From Nitrospirota bacterium (lineage in GTDB: Bacteria > Nitrospirota > Thermodesulfovibrionia > Thermodesulfovibrionales > Dissulfurispiraceae), in contig JBFMHE010000004.1 of NCBI GenBank assembly GCA_040752355.1, forward strand, positions 62,001-126,000: DNA of 64,000 bases, in the 5' to 3' direction. Of the stretch, positions 27,893-35,450 are shown in pieces; the stretch's first letter is position 1, and each line of letters opens with the position of its first letter. The notes beneath the pieces were generated by a model. It worked only from the letters and a program-made list of their open reading frames with translations, searched no databases and was not told where the DNA came from. Both the position numbers and the translations under genes were made by a program.

Positions 27893-28759
27893 TTACCAGC
27901 TCCCCGATGCCCCCCCGCCGCCGAAGCCTCCGCCGCCTCCGCCGAAACCGCCGCCGAAGCCCCCGCTTCCGCCGCCGCCGAACCCGCCCCCGCCGTACCA
28001 TCCACCATAATGGCCACCATAATGGCCACCGCCGCGGCGGCCTCCATAAGAGCCGGTCCTTCCTCCCGAGGCGGCGAAGAGCAGCAGGCAGAGGCCGGGA
28101 TGCTTGATGAGAAAGACGGCGGCAATCAGAAGAAACACGAGAAGAAAGAAGCCCTGCGCAGGGCTGATCTTGTAAGCTTTCCTGCCATACTCCCGCTCGA
28201 TCTTCGGGAAGCCGGTAATCTCGACCCCCTCGCGGTCGGCGATGGTCTTGATAACAGCGAGGGTGGCGTTCGTGACGCCGCCGCCGTAATCGCCCTTTCT
28301 GAAGTGGGGAACGAGATAGGTTCTGCCGATGGAGCCGACCATGCTGTCGGGGAGGACGGCTTCGAGCCCGTAGCCGACCTCGAAGCGGTAGCGCCGGTCC
28401 TTGAGGGCCACCGCGATCAGGACGCCGTTGTCCTTGCCCTTCTGTCCGAGCTTCCACTGCTCGGCCATGCGCAGAGAGAATCCCTCGATATCTTCGCCGT
28501 CGAGGCTCTCGATGGTGAGGATGACGACCTGGGCGGTCGTCTTCTGCTCCAGCTCGCGGAGATAGCCGTTCAGCTTCGCTTCGGCGCTGTCGTTGATAAT
28601 GCCGGCGAGATCGACGACGTAGTCGGACGGCGCGGCAGGAGGTTCGGGAGTGGCGGCAGAGGCAGGTGAGAAACAAGAAGCGAGAAGCAAGAGGGCAAGA
28701 ATGAACGATACGATAGAAACAGTACACAACGTCTCTTTACTTCCTGCTTCCCCCTCCAT
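27893..28759 (-). CDS. TPM domain protein (TLP18.3/Psb32/MOLO-1 type) with glycine-rich tail
   Basis: A 288-residue envelope protein. It has a signal peptide with core SFILALLLLASCFSPASA, a TPM domain (about residues 38-180; YVVDLAGIINDSAEAKLNGYLRELE cut short here, then RYRFEVGYGLEAVLPD), one membrane helix near residue 205, and a C-terminal tail of Gly/Ser/Tyr repeats ending GGASGSW. ATG 28759 is chosen because AGGA lies just before it; ATG 28792 has no ribosome site. TPM proteins are often described as phosphatase-like or assembly factors, but the role is uncertain. Pairing with lemA is typical. Confidence 0.85.
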   Translation of the reverse strand: MEGEAGSKETLCTVSIVSFILALLLLASCFSPASAATPEPPAAPSDYVVDLAGIINDSAEAKLNGYLRELEQKTTAQVVILTIESLDGEDIEGFSLRMAEQWKLGQKGKDNGVLIAVALKDRRYRFEVGYGLEAVLPDSMVGSIGRTYLVPHFRKGDYGGGVTNATLAVIKTIADREGVEITGFPKIEREYGRKAYKISPAQGFFLLVFLLIAAVFLIKHPGLCLLLFAASGGRTGSYGGRRGGGHYGGHYGGWYGGGGFGGGGSGGFGGGFGGGGGGFGGGGASGSW

Positions 28760-28769
28760 GCTTCCTGTT

Positions 28770-29537
28770 TTATTTATGTGCCTGGAGCTCATCGATGACG
28801 GCGCCTATACGCTCCGTGGCCTTGTAGTACTCTTCGAAAGCGGTCTCGATCTCGCCCTTCGAGAGGGTTATCTTCCTCTGCTTGAGCAGGAGCATCTTCT
28901 TGAATATGTCCGTCTCGACCGCGACCGTCTCGCAGAGCCGGTCGAGCACCGCGTGCTTCGGCACCGGCGGCTCCTGCCCCATGAGAGAGATGATCGCCCT
29001 GAAGAGGGGAATGTACCCGGTAATGGACTGGGAGAGCTTTTCGACGAGAAGCGGCTTCTTGTCGAGCGTGGCGACATACCCTTGCCTCAGCCCGATCAGC
29101 TTCGTCTTCACTTCGCGCTCGCACTGGAGCCTCAGGTGCGCCTTGTCGATCGTCAGTCCCTCGAGGATATCCTCACCGTAGACGGTCCGGTGGATGAGCC
29201 GCAGATCGGAGAACTCGATGGGAAAGACGTCGAGAGAGCCCCGGATATACGCGGCGGTCATGATGAGCGGCGCCGCGACATTCTTCTTCCTGTATTTATC
29301 GCCGATGGAAGCGAGGAACCTGAGGAAGCCGAAGTCCATCTCCTTGAGAACGACGAGGGAGTTGATGTCGGACACCTTTTCCTGGTAATCGGGCGTAAGC
29401 GCGCTGCCCGTGATGTGGAGAGAATGGAGGGCGCCGCCGTACCGGGCGAGCAGCTCTTCGAAGAACGGGGCTATCCGCGCAGCGACCGCCGGATCGACAT
29501 CATATAAGGGTAACGAGGGACTATCAGACGGACTCAT
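28770..29537 (-). CDS. Uncharacterised nucleotidyltransferase-like protein
   Basis: A 255-residue soluble protein. Residues about 42-65 read HITGSALTPDYQEKVSDIN, a GS...DxN arrangement resembling the GS...DxD metal site of the polymerase-beta nucleotidyltransferase fold but with asparagine in the second position. The rest is helical and charged (PIEFSDLRLIHRTVYGED, then a helical C-terminal half ending IDELQAHK). It may be a catalytically altered nucleotidyltransferase or a look-alike. Its stop lies 11 bases before the TPM gene start, so the three minus-strand genes may be co-transcribed. Confidence 0.6.
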   Translation of the reverse strand: MSPSDSPSLPLYDVDPAVAARIAPFFEELLARYGGALHSLHITGSALTPDYQEKVSDINSLVVLKEMDFGFLRFLASIGDKYRKKNVAAPLIMTAAYIRGSLDVFPIEFSDLRLIHRTVYGEDILEGLTIDKAHLRLQCEREVKTKLIGLRQGYVATLDKKPLLVEKLSQSITGYIPLFRAIISLMGQEPPVPKHAVLDRLCETVAVETDIFKKMLLLKQRKITLSKGEIETAFEEYYKATERIGAVIDELQAHK

Positions 29538-29701
29538 GTGAAATTATACCATACCGGAGGAAGCGCCCCGGCTGACGAAGGGAGGGGTTGCCTTATGCCG
29601 CAGGCATTTGCGCGATCTCCCGTTATTGTGACCTCCGTCACGGCGGCACCGGGGCTGTTTTTCTACAATAGCCCCATAGGCTGCCAGGAACAACAACATC
29701 C

Positions 29702-29734
29702 GGCCGGAGGCCCTCCTCTCCGGCCACTTTTTTT
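29702..29734 (+). terminator. Rho-independent terminator without an obvious upstream gene
   Basis: GGCCGGAG (29702-29709) pairs perfectly with CTCCGGCC (29718-29725) across an eight-base loop and is followed by a run of seven T (29728-29734). No plus-strand gene precedes it closely, so it either protects the next promoter or ends a short unannotated RNA. Confidence 0.75.
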
Positions 29735-29778
29735 CCTCCCTCCCCCGCTCATTGTGCCAGGCGCTCTAAAATTATAAC

Positions 29779-29819
29779 TTGACATTATCTGCTCCACTGG
29801 TGATAATGTGCATATGCAC
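29779..29819 (+). promoter_or_regulatory. Promoter and palindromic operator for the NifX-like gene
   Basis: TTGACA (29779-29784), a 17-base spacer and GATAAT (29802-29807) form a good sigma70 promoter. A perfect palindrome, GTGCATATGCAC, follows at 29808-29819 over the expected transcription start, a position suited to a repressor. The DUF134 regulator encoded at 30753 is one candidate binder. Confidence 0.6.
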
Positions 29820-29842
29820 AAAATCAGCGAAGGAGGCATGGT

Positions 29843-30223
29843 ATGAACGTTTGTTTTCCCGTACAGAAGGACGAGGGGCTCGAAAGCACGGTCTTCAACC
29901 ACTTCGGCTCGGCCCCCCTGTTCGTCGTCGTCGACCTGGAGACCGGAGCGGTATCGACCATCGTCAATAAAGACCAGCACCACGCCCACGGCGCCTGCAA
30001 CCCCCTCAAAGCGCTCGACAGCCGGAAGGTTGACGCGGTCGTCGTCGGCGGCATCGGCGGCGGCGCCCTGAACAGGCTGAACCAGTCGGGCATCAGGGTC
30101 TATCGCGCCGATGCGGCGAGCGTGAAAGAGAACGTCGCGAGACTTCAGGCGCAGCAGCTGCGTGAATACATGCCGCAGCAGTGCTGCGGCGGCCACACGC
30201 ACGGCGGAGGATGCGCACACTAG
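29843..30223 (+). CDS. NifX/NifB-type dinitrogenase iron-molybdenum cofactor family protein
   Basis: A 126-residue small protein of the NifX/NafY/MTH1175-like fold: N-terminal NVCFPVQKDEGLESTVFNHFG, then VVVGGIGGGALNRLNQSGIRVY, and a metal-suited tail QCCGGHTHGGGCAH. In nitrogenase systems such domains carry cofactor precursors, but stand-alone copies beside Mrp or DUF134 genes are common in anaerobes without nitrogenase. AGGAGG sits six bases before the ATG. No nif genes occur in this window. Confidence 0.88.
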   Translation: MNVCFPVQKDEGLESTVFNHFGSAPLFVVVDLETGAVSTIVNKDQHHAHGACNPLKALDSRKVDAVVVGGIGGGALNRLNQSGIRVYRADAASVKENVARLQAQQLREYMPQQCCGGHTHGGGCAH

Positions 30224-30379
30224 CTCAGCTCGACCGCCGTTGCACAGAAGACGCGACGAGAGACTCCTCACTGTTGCGCATGCCCTGACAGGGGCGCTGG
30301 ACAGAGATATCCAATTTTCGCAGAAAAGTATTACAATAGCGCTACGGAGAATAATCGCGACCGTGTAAGGAGGGTATTC

Positions 30380-30724
30380 ATGCGAGACGATCTGTTCATA
30401 ACAAGGGTGAGGGCGTTTCATTATGCCGTCGGTATTTTAGGAAACCAGCAGAACGATCCTCTCTGCGCCCAGTGCGCCGCCTTTGCGAGAACAGCCGAGG
30501 CGGTCACCAGCCGTTTCGCCGAATTCCAGACGGCCCATGCTGCGGAGCGCAAAAGACTCCCCGAGGAGCTCTCCGACATCTTCAGGGATATCATCGATAA
30601 GATAGCGATGCTCGACCGGCCCGACGAGCCGGTGCGCCAGAAGAAAGCGGGGAACTGCAAGCTTCCCTCCGGCCTCTGTTTTACCAAGGAGATCTCCGCC
30701 TTCTTCGAGAAGCTCGGGAGCTGA
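30380..30724 (+). CDS. Hypothetical protein with cysteine pairs
   Basis: A 114-residue protein not recognised as any family. It has CAQC at about residues 29-32, two further cysteines near residues 92 and 98, no signal peptide, and a mostly helical, charged middle. The ribosome site AAGGAGGG lies just upstream. It sits between the NifX-like and DUF134 genes on the same strand, so a shared role in metal-cluster handling or regulation is possible, but that is only context. Confidence 0.6.
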   Translation: MRDDLFITRVRAFHYAVGILGNQQNDPLCAQCAAFARTAEAVTSRFAEFQTAHAAERKRLPEELSDIFRDIIDKIAMLDRPDEPVRQKKAGNCKLPSGLCFTKEISAFFEKLGS

Positions 30725-30752
30725 GCGCCGCAGCCGGGAAAGAGTACGCGTA

Positions 30753-31055
30753 ATGCCCCGTCCAAAGAAGCCGAGAAAGTGCCGGTGCCCGTTCAAGGAG
30801 CACCAGGGACCGATCTGCAAACCTGTAGGCATGCCCATGAACGAGCTGAAGCAGGTCACGATCTATCGCGACGAGCTCGAGGCGATGCGGCTCTGCGACC
30901 TGAAGGACATGACCCAGCAGGAGGCGGGAGCGAGGATGGGCGTTTCCCGGGGCACGGTCCAGCGGCTCCTCTCGAGCGCCCGCAAGAAAGTGGTCAAAGC
31001 GATCACCGAATGCAAAGCCCTCGTCTTCGAGGAAGAGACGAATACTAAAAGCTGA
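30753..31055 (+). CDS. DUF134 family DNA-binding protein
   Basis: A 100-residue regulator-like protein. The N-terminal RPKKPRKCRCPF and the central helix-turn-helix MTQQEAGARMGVSRGTVQRL, similar to sigma region 4, are the DUF134 signature. Family members are frequently encoded beside NifX-like proteins. The start lies 28 bases after the hypothetical gene. Its last 11 bases overlap the convergent lipid A deacylase gene. Confidence 0.85.
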   Translation: MPRPKKPRKCRCPFKEHQGPICKPVGMPMNELKQVTIYRDELEAMRLCDLKDMTQQEAGARMGVSRGTVQRLLSSARKKVVKAITECKALVFEEETNTKS

Positions 31056-31596
31056 TCGAGAGGAACAGGTATTGCGTATTCAGCCCCTCGTTCTTGTCGT
31101 ACAGGCTCCCGTTGGAGAGGTGGCGGAGACGGTAGGATGCCCGCAGGAGCCGCTTGCCCGCCGTCATCTCTATGCCGGCGCCGGCCATGGCGCTGAACAG
31201 GAAGGGCCCGTCGAGCTCCTTCCCGTCGATCCTCTTCCGGCTCGCATAATTCACCCCCCCGCCTATCTCGATGAAGGGCCGCACTGTTCCTGAAGGCGCT
31301 ATCGCTCGAATAAGGGGAGCGATTCCCGTAATCACCGTCACCCGCCCCTCGTGCTCGATAAACTCGATATCCCCCTCGACGCCGAGACGGAACACCCGCG
31401 AGCCCGCCAGGGGTATGAAGACTGCAGGGGAGATGAGAAACTGCGTGGAGTTGACGCCGTTGAGGTTGATCCCCCCGCCGAGACCCAGCTCAAAAAGACG
31501 CCCCCCCGCCGCTGCATCGCACACAGCGCCGGCGGAGAGGACCAGGATCGTACAGAGCGCAAGCACCATCCCCGACGCGCGGACGACCGTCTTCAT
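31045..31596 (-). CDS. PagL-like lipid A 3-O-deacylase / acyloxyacyl hydrolase
   Basis: A 183-residue outer-membrane beta-barrel with a signal peptide (about residues 8-30). The C-terminal segment YRLRHLSNGSLYDKNEGLN contains the H-x-S-N arrangement and nearby glutamate that match the catalytic residues of PagL, which removes an acyl chain from lipid A. Alternating hydrophobic strands and the terminal phenylalanine fit a barrel. The length is close to PagL. It could instead be a non-catalytic barrel, since overall similarity cannot be measured here. Confidence 0.7.
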   Translation of the reverse strand: MKTVVRASGMVLALCTILVLSAGAVCDAAAGGRLFELGLGGGINLNGVNSTQFLISPAVFIPLAGSRVFRLGVEGDIEFIEHEGRVTVITGIAPLIRAIAPSGTVRPFIEIGGGVNYASRKRIDGKELDGPFLFSAMAGAGIEMTAGKRLLRASYRLRHLSNGSLYDKNEGLNTQYLFLSISF

Positions 31597-32004
31597 GATC
31601 TCCTCCTGTTATAATCCTGTACTAAGCAGGGAAATAAACAGCGGAACGGCTCCGAGGAACTCTCTTTTTTAAGTGTAGCGCTTTTTAACGGCAACGAAAA
31701 GAAGTTTTTCAGGCTTTCGCGTGCACCTTTTACTGCGTTCCGGCCGGTGTCCCGTCGCCGAGGCCCGGGAGTATTCTGGAGTAATGACGCTCCTGAGGCC
31801 CCATGCGCAGCCGCAGGGAAAGAAAGTGACTCCACCACGGTAGCCAAGAAGCAATAAGTCTACCACTGTAAAGCTCACTTGACTAACCGCTCTCTTTTTC
31901 CTTCACATCGGTTCATGTGCCACTCAGATTCATGTATACACTTGTATACCTGTCTGATTATGTATATACTATAAGTGATTCACAAAAGGGTTGCGGGGGG
32001 TGCA
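31597..32004. other. Island left flank: intergenic stretch and composition shift
   Basis: About 400 bases without a convincing gene. Short ORFs here have no recognisable domains. Base composition falls from GC-rich to AT-rich between about 31660 and 31940, marking the probable left side of the TcmP island. The TcmP promoter lies at 31942-31970. No exact flanking repeat to the right boundary (~35160) was found. Confidence 0.5.
31934..31970 (+). promoter_or_regulatory. Promoter with inverted repeat for the TcmP operon
   Basis: TTGTAT (31942-31947), a 17-base spacer and TATACT (31965-31970) form a plausible promoter. GTATAC-ACTT-GTATAC (31934-31949) overlaps the -35 and could be an operator. 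The spacing supports translation from ATG 32005 over the earlier GTG 31975. Confidence 0.6.
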
Positions 32005-32856
32005 ATGCTTGAGAAGCTGCCGCGTTTAGAAGACGACGACCTGATAACGCCTGAGGTCGGACTGTGGGCGGAATTTAAGTACAGGCTCGTGTGGAACTAT
32101 GCAAAGATGTTCTCATCATCAATGAAATCAAAGTGGGATGCCCGGGTGTATATAGACCTCTATGCCGGTCCGGGACGCGCCAGACTGGAAAAAACAATGA
32201 CAATTGTACCCGCCTCTCCGCTGCTGTCCTTAAACATTGCAGATCGGTTTGATAGATACATATTTTGTGAGAGCGACAGCATGAAAATAGAAGCCCTGAA
32301 AAAAAGAGTTGTACGGGATTACGCCGGGATCGATATCCGTTTCGTTGAGGACGATGTCAACAGCAACATCGAGAAGGTTATTTCACAGCTACCTGCTCAT
32401 CGAAAAGATTTCAGAGTCCTCAGCTTTTGCTTCGTCGACCCGTACAGTATCAGAAATCTCAATTTCCAGACCATTCAACAGCTGTCGGAAAAGTATATGG
32501 ATTTTCTCGTTCTCATACCCTCGGGAATGGATGCGAACAGAAACATTGATGCCTATTACATGCAAGAGTCGAGTACGGCTATCGAGTATTTTACCGGCTC
32601 CCCGAATTGGCGGGACGAGTGGCGTGCTCAAAGAGGCCGCTGGGATACGTTCGGTTCGTACTTTGCTGATCTCTTTGGAAGACAGATGAAGGCATTAGGA
32701 TACATTTACGATGGGATTGCCGATATGGAGCTTGTGCGGTCGGTAGATAAAAACCTTCCGCTCTATCATTTGGCCTTCTTCAGCCGCAATAGATTGGGAC
32801 AAAAGTTCTGGAAAGAAGCCAGGAGATATAGCGACGATCAACTCGACCTTCTATAA
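32005..32856 (+). CDS. tcmP: Three-Cys-motif partner protein TcmP
   Basis: A 283-residue protein of the TcmP family, a recurrent partner of DUF5131 (Gp37/Gp68) three-Cys proteins. Its layout resembles a class I methyltransferase: DLYAGPG at residues 51-57 in place of motif I, FCESD at 87-91, and FVDPYS at 143-148 in place of a catalytic DPPY-like motif. That enzymatic reading is inference. ATG 32005 follows a G-rich ribosome site; an in-frame GTG at 31975 falls too close to the -10 box. The DUF5131 gene follows 21 bases downstream. The function is unknown. Confidence 0.8.
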   Translation: MLEKLPRLEDDDLITPEVGLWAEFKYRLVWNYAKMFSSSMKSKWDARVYIDLYAGPGRARLEKTMTIVPASPLLSLNIADRFDRYIFCESDSMKIEALKKRVVRDYAGIDIRFVEDDVNSNIEKVISQLPAHRKDFRVLSFCFVDPYSIRNLNFQTIQQLSEKYMDFLVLIPSGMDANRNIDAYYMQESSTAIEYFTGSPNWRDEWRAQRGRWDTFGSYFADLFGRQMKALGYIYDGIADMELVRSVDKNLPLYHLAFFSRNRLGQKFWKEARRYSDDQLDLL

Positions 32857-32877
32857 TATCCGGCAAGGAGATGCGCA

Positions 32878-33606
32878 ATGGCTCAGGCATCGAAGATAGA
32901 ATGGACTCAGGTGACATGGAATCCTGTTACCGGGTGCTCAAAGATAAGCGAAGGCTGCAGGAACTGTTACGCTGAGCGCATGGCGTTGCGTCTCAAGGCA
33001 ATGGGCAGTACACGCTATCGAAACGGTTTCAAACTGGCGCTTCATCATGATCTGGTAGATTTGCCCCTCCGCTGGAAAAAACCCAAGATCATCTTCGTAA
33101 ACTCAATGAGCGACCTCTTCCATAAAGATGTTCCTTTGTCATTTATAAACAATGTGTTCACGACTATGAGCGAGGCACGCTGGCATGTATTTCAAATTGT
33201 GACGAAGAGAGCCGAGCGGCTTTCGGAGATATCAAACAAAGTCTCCTGGTCTCCGAACGTGTGGGTCGGCGTAACCGTTGAATCAAACAACTATCTATCT
33301 AGGATAGATGAACTCAGAAAAGTTCCTGCCTCAGTCAGATTCATCTCAATAGAACCGCTACTATCCGATCTGCCGGATCTCTCACTTGAAGGAATCGACT
33401 GGGTCATCGTCGGTGGTGAGTCAGGCCCGAAGAGCAGAGCCATGAAAGCCGAATGGGTGCGTGATATTAGAGAGCAATGCATCAAAACTAATGTCCCTTT
33501 CTTCTTCAAACAGTGGGGAGGGTTCAGGAAATCTAAAAGCGGCAGGATGCTGGATGGCTGCGTATGGGACGAGATGCCAGCAATGGTACCTACAGGGGCG
33601 GTTTAG
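32878..33606 (+). CDS. DUF5131 / phage Gp37-Gp68 family three-Cys-motif protein
   Basis: A 242-residue protein with the family N-terminus [16 protein letters not shown] and cysteines C20, C27 and C30 in [15 protein letters not shown]. That spacing recalls, but does not equal, the radical-SAM C-x3-C-x2-C motif. Later segments [28 protein letters not shown] and [10 protein letters not shown] suggest a TIM-barrel-like fold related to radical SAM enzymes (inference). AAGGAGA precedes the ATG. It is always the natural partner of TcmP-type genes; the reaction is unknown. Confidence 0.82.
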   Translation: MAQASKIEWTQVTWNPVTGCSKISEGCRNCYAERMALRLKAMGSTRYRNGFKLALHHDLVDLPLRWKKPKIIFVNSMSDLFHKDVPLSFINNVFTTMSEARWHVFQIVTKRAERLSEISNKVSWSPNVWVGVTVESNNYLSRIDELRKVPASVRFISIEPLLSDLPDLSLEGIDWVIVGGESGPKSRAMKAEWVRDIREQCIKTNVPFFFKQWGGFRKSKSGRMLDGCVWDEMPAMVPTGAV

Positions 33607-33696
33607 GAGAGGTAGTTCAAGAGAAACCAGTATCTAAAAGAGAGAGATGCTATAATCCGATGGGTAAATAGCTACATTTCGATGAGCGAGGGGGAT

Positions 33697-35160
33697 ATGA
33701 ATATTTCCAAGTTATCTTTTGGCGCACCCGCTGCTGAACGTGATATTGAGAAAGGACTTATTGAGTATTTCGTTGAGTCTGATGCTTATCGTCGTATTTT
33801 TAATAGGGAGAAGTTCATTTTATTGGGAAATAGAGGCTCAGGGAAGAGCGCCATTTTTAAAATCTTAGCAGAGAAGGAAAAAAATGCGGGCACTTTGGTT
33901 ATTGAGCTTTCACCAGAGGATTATTCATATGAGATGTTCTCAGGAATAATGGCAAAAGAACATCAGGGATTTTGGGCTAAGCAGGGAGCGTATGCTGCTG
34001 CTTGGAAATATCTAATTTATATCTCAGTTATGAGAAGAGTTTCAGGACGTGGTGGGCTAAAGAGTGGAGCGGCCGCCAAAGTATATAATTTTTTGAGAGA
34101 TAATTTTAAAGGACATCAAGACAATCCACTTGATATTCTTTTATCGTATTTAAAACGTTTTGAAGGGGTTAAAGTCGGACCTTATGAGGTCGGTGCGAAA
34201 ACTCGTGAGTTACAGAAGCTTTATAAATTAGAAGAAATACAATCGCTCATACCGGATATTATTACTCTTTGCAAGCGCCAAAATGTTGTCCTGCTCGTAG
34301 ATGAGTTAGACAGAGGCTGGGACGCATCAGAAGATGCTAAAGCATTTGTGGCAGGTTTGTTTCAGGCTGCTATTAAAATCAATGAGCATGCTCCATCTTT
34401 ACGCGTATTGGTTTCATTAAGAAAGGAGCTTTATGATAATATCCCGGCTTTATATGAGGATGCCCAGAAGTATAGAGATATCATAGAAGAGATTCAATGG
34501 GATGAGCCTATGCTAATGCAAATGGTTACTAACCGGATTAGGTACTCTTTGCCAGAGCTTAAAGAGAAATCTATCGAGGAGTGTTGGAACTCAGTTTATG
34601 CTGAAACTTTAGATTACAGACAAACTAAGTCTTTTAATTATATGGTTGATCGCACTCTCTATAGACCTCGTGAAATAATCCAATTCTGTACTGAAACATC
34701 GCTCAAGGCAAGAGAGGTTAACTCGTGGCCTATCGACTATGATATTATCAGTAAGACCGAAGTAAAATATTCAGAAGATCGTGCTAAAGATATTGCTGCG
34801 GAATATAGGTTCCAGTATCCTGGCCTGTTAAAGGTGTTTGAGATCTTTCGTGGACTCTCCTACAATTTAGATCGCGACGGTCTGGAGCTACTGTGCCTAG
34901 GAATAACAATGGAAGAGTACAACGTTGATGAGGCGTCATCTTGGTGTCACAATCAGTCGCCTGAATTTCTAATTGAGGTATTATGGAGGATCGGATTTCT
35001 CAGGGCCCAAGCCGTGGGAGGAGTAAAAGGATTGAGAAGGAGTGGCAGCTCTTATCTCGGCCCCCATCAAATATCAAATCTCAATCTCCATACTATTTCT
35101 CGATTTCATGTTCATCCCATGTTTCGTAGTTTTCTTGCCATGAAAGAATCGCGGACTTGA
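33697..35160 (+). CDS. P-loop ATPase, Sll1717-like family
   Basis: A 487-residue ATPase encoded by clearly AT-rich DNA. Walker A is GNRGSGKS at residues 44-51 and Walker B is VVLLVDELDRG at 197-207. A helical C-terminal region without recognised domain follows, ending near HPMFRSFLAMKESRT. The architecture recalls signal-transducing NTPases found near mobile or defence genes. ATG 33697 is preferred over 33682 because GAGGGGGAT lies just before it. It ends the island: the MFS remnant resumes within a few bases of its stop codon. Its link to TcmP and DUF5131 is by position and composition. Confidence 0.78.
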   Translation: MNISKLSFGAPAAERDIEKGLIEYFVESDAYRRIFNREKFILLGNRGSGKSAIFKILAEKEKNAGTLVIELSPEDYSYEMFSGIMAKEHQGFWAKQGAYAAAWKYLIYISVMRRVSGRGGLKSGAAAKVYNFLRDNFKGHQDNPLDILLSYLKRFEGVKVGPYEVGAKTRELQKLYKLEEIQSLIPDIITLCKRQNVVLLVDELDRGWDASEDAKAFVAGLFQAAIKINEHAPSLRVLVSLRKELYDNIPALYEDAQKYRDIIEEIQWDEPMLMQMVTNRIRYSLPELKEKSIEECWNSVYAETLDYRQTKSFNYMVDRTLYRPREIIQFCTETSLKAREVNSWPIDYDIISKTEVKYSEDRAKDIAAEYRFQYPGLLKVFEIFRGLSYNLDRDGLELLCLGITMEEYNVDEASSWCHNQSPEFLIEVLWRIGFLRAQAVGGVKGLRRSGSSYLGPHQISNLNLHTISRFHVHPMFRSFLAMKESRT

Positions 35161-35310
35161 GGTTACCCAGCTCACCGTCGAGGGAAAAAGGTGGTACTCA
35201 GCGACAATGTCGGGTACCGCCACCTGGAACATCGTGCCGTTGAGCACGGAGAGACATATAACGAAGCCGAGCGACAGGAGAATCTTCCGCCGTGCCTGCA
35301 CCTCATCCAT
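35161..35310 (-). pseudogene. Truncated N-terminus of an MFS transporter (DHA2 type)
   Basis: From ATG 35310 the minus strand encodes about 50 residues typical of a major-facilitator N-terminus: charged start, first helix ILLSLGFVICLSVLNG, then VAVPDIVAEYHLFPSTVSWV. Homology ends at codon 50 (about 35161), exactly where the plus-strand ATPase stop codon (35158-35160) lies; the frame then reads ATPase antisense. The rest of the transporter is missing on both sides of the island, so the gene was cut and its body lost. It neighbours an efflux operon. Confidence 0.78.
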
Positions 35311-35450
35311 CGATGCACTTCCTTGCCCTGTTCAGCCGGTATCAGGCACGATGCAGGCCCGAACGGCTCGAAATCCCTATGCTCTCTCTATAACAACTTC
35401 GTCTACTTTCTTATTCCAGGAGAGGCGCTGCTACAGAGCCGATTCATAGC
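35311..35450. other. Intergenic stretch beside the MFS remnant
   Basis: About 140 bases between the MFS start and the TolC stop with no supportable gene or RNA. It would contain the old promoter of the broken MFS gene; no clear promoter boxes stand out. Confidence 0.4.

Larger units (their letters stand above)
29538..29842. other. Intergenic stretch upstream of the NifX-like gene
   Basis: About 300 bases with no supportable gene. It holds a strong plus-strand terminator (29702-29734), a sigma70-like promoter (29779-29807) and a 12-bp palindrome (29808-29819). The 29538-29700 part shows no clear feature apart from a TACAAT box at 29664-29669. Confidence 0.6.

Noticed and set aside
29843-30223. 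Nitrogenase cofactor gene cluster
   Set aside because: Only a stand-alone NifX-like domain occurs; no nifHDK, nifE, nifN or nifB gene is in the window.
31597-31974. Missing C-terminal part of the MFS transporter on the left side of the island
   Set aside because: No minus- or plus-strand frame here shows transporter helices.
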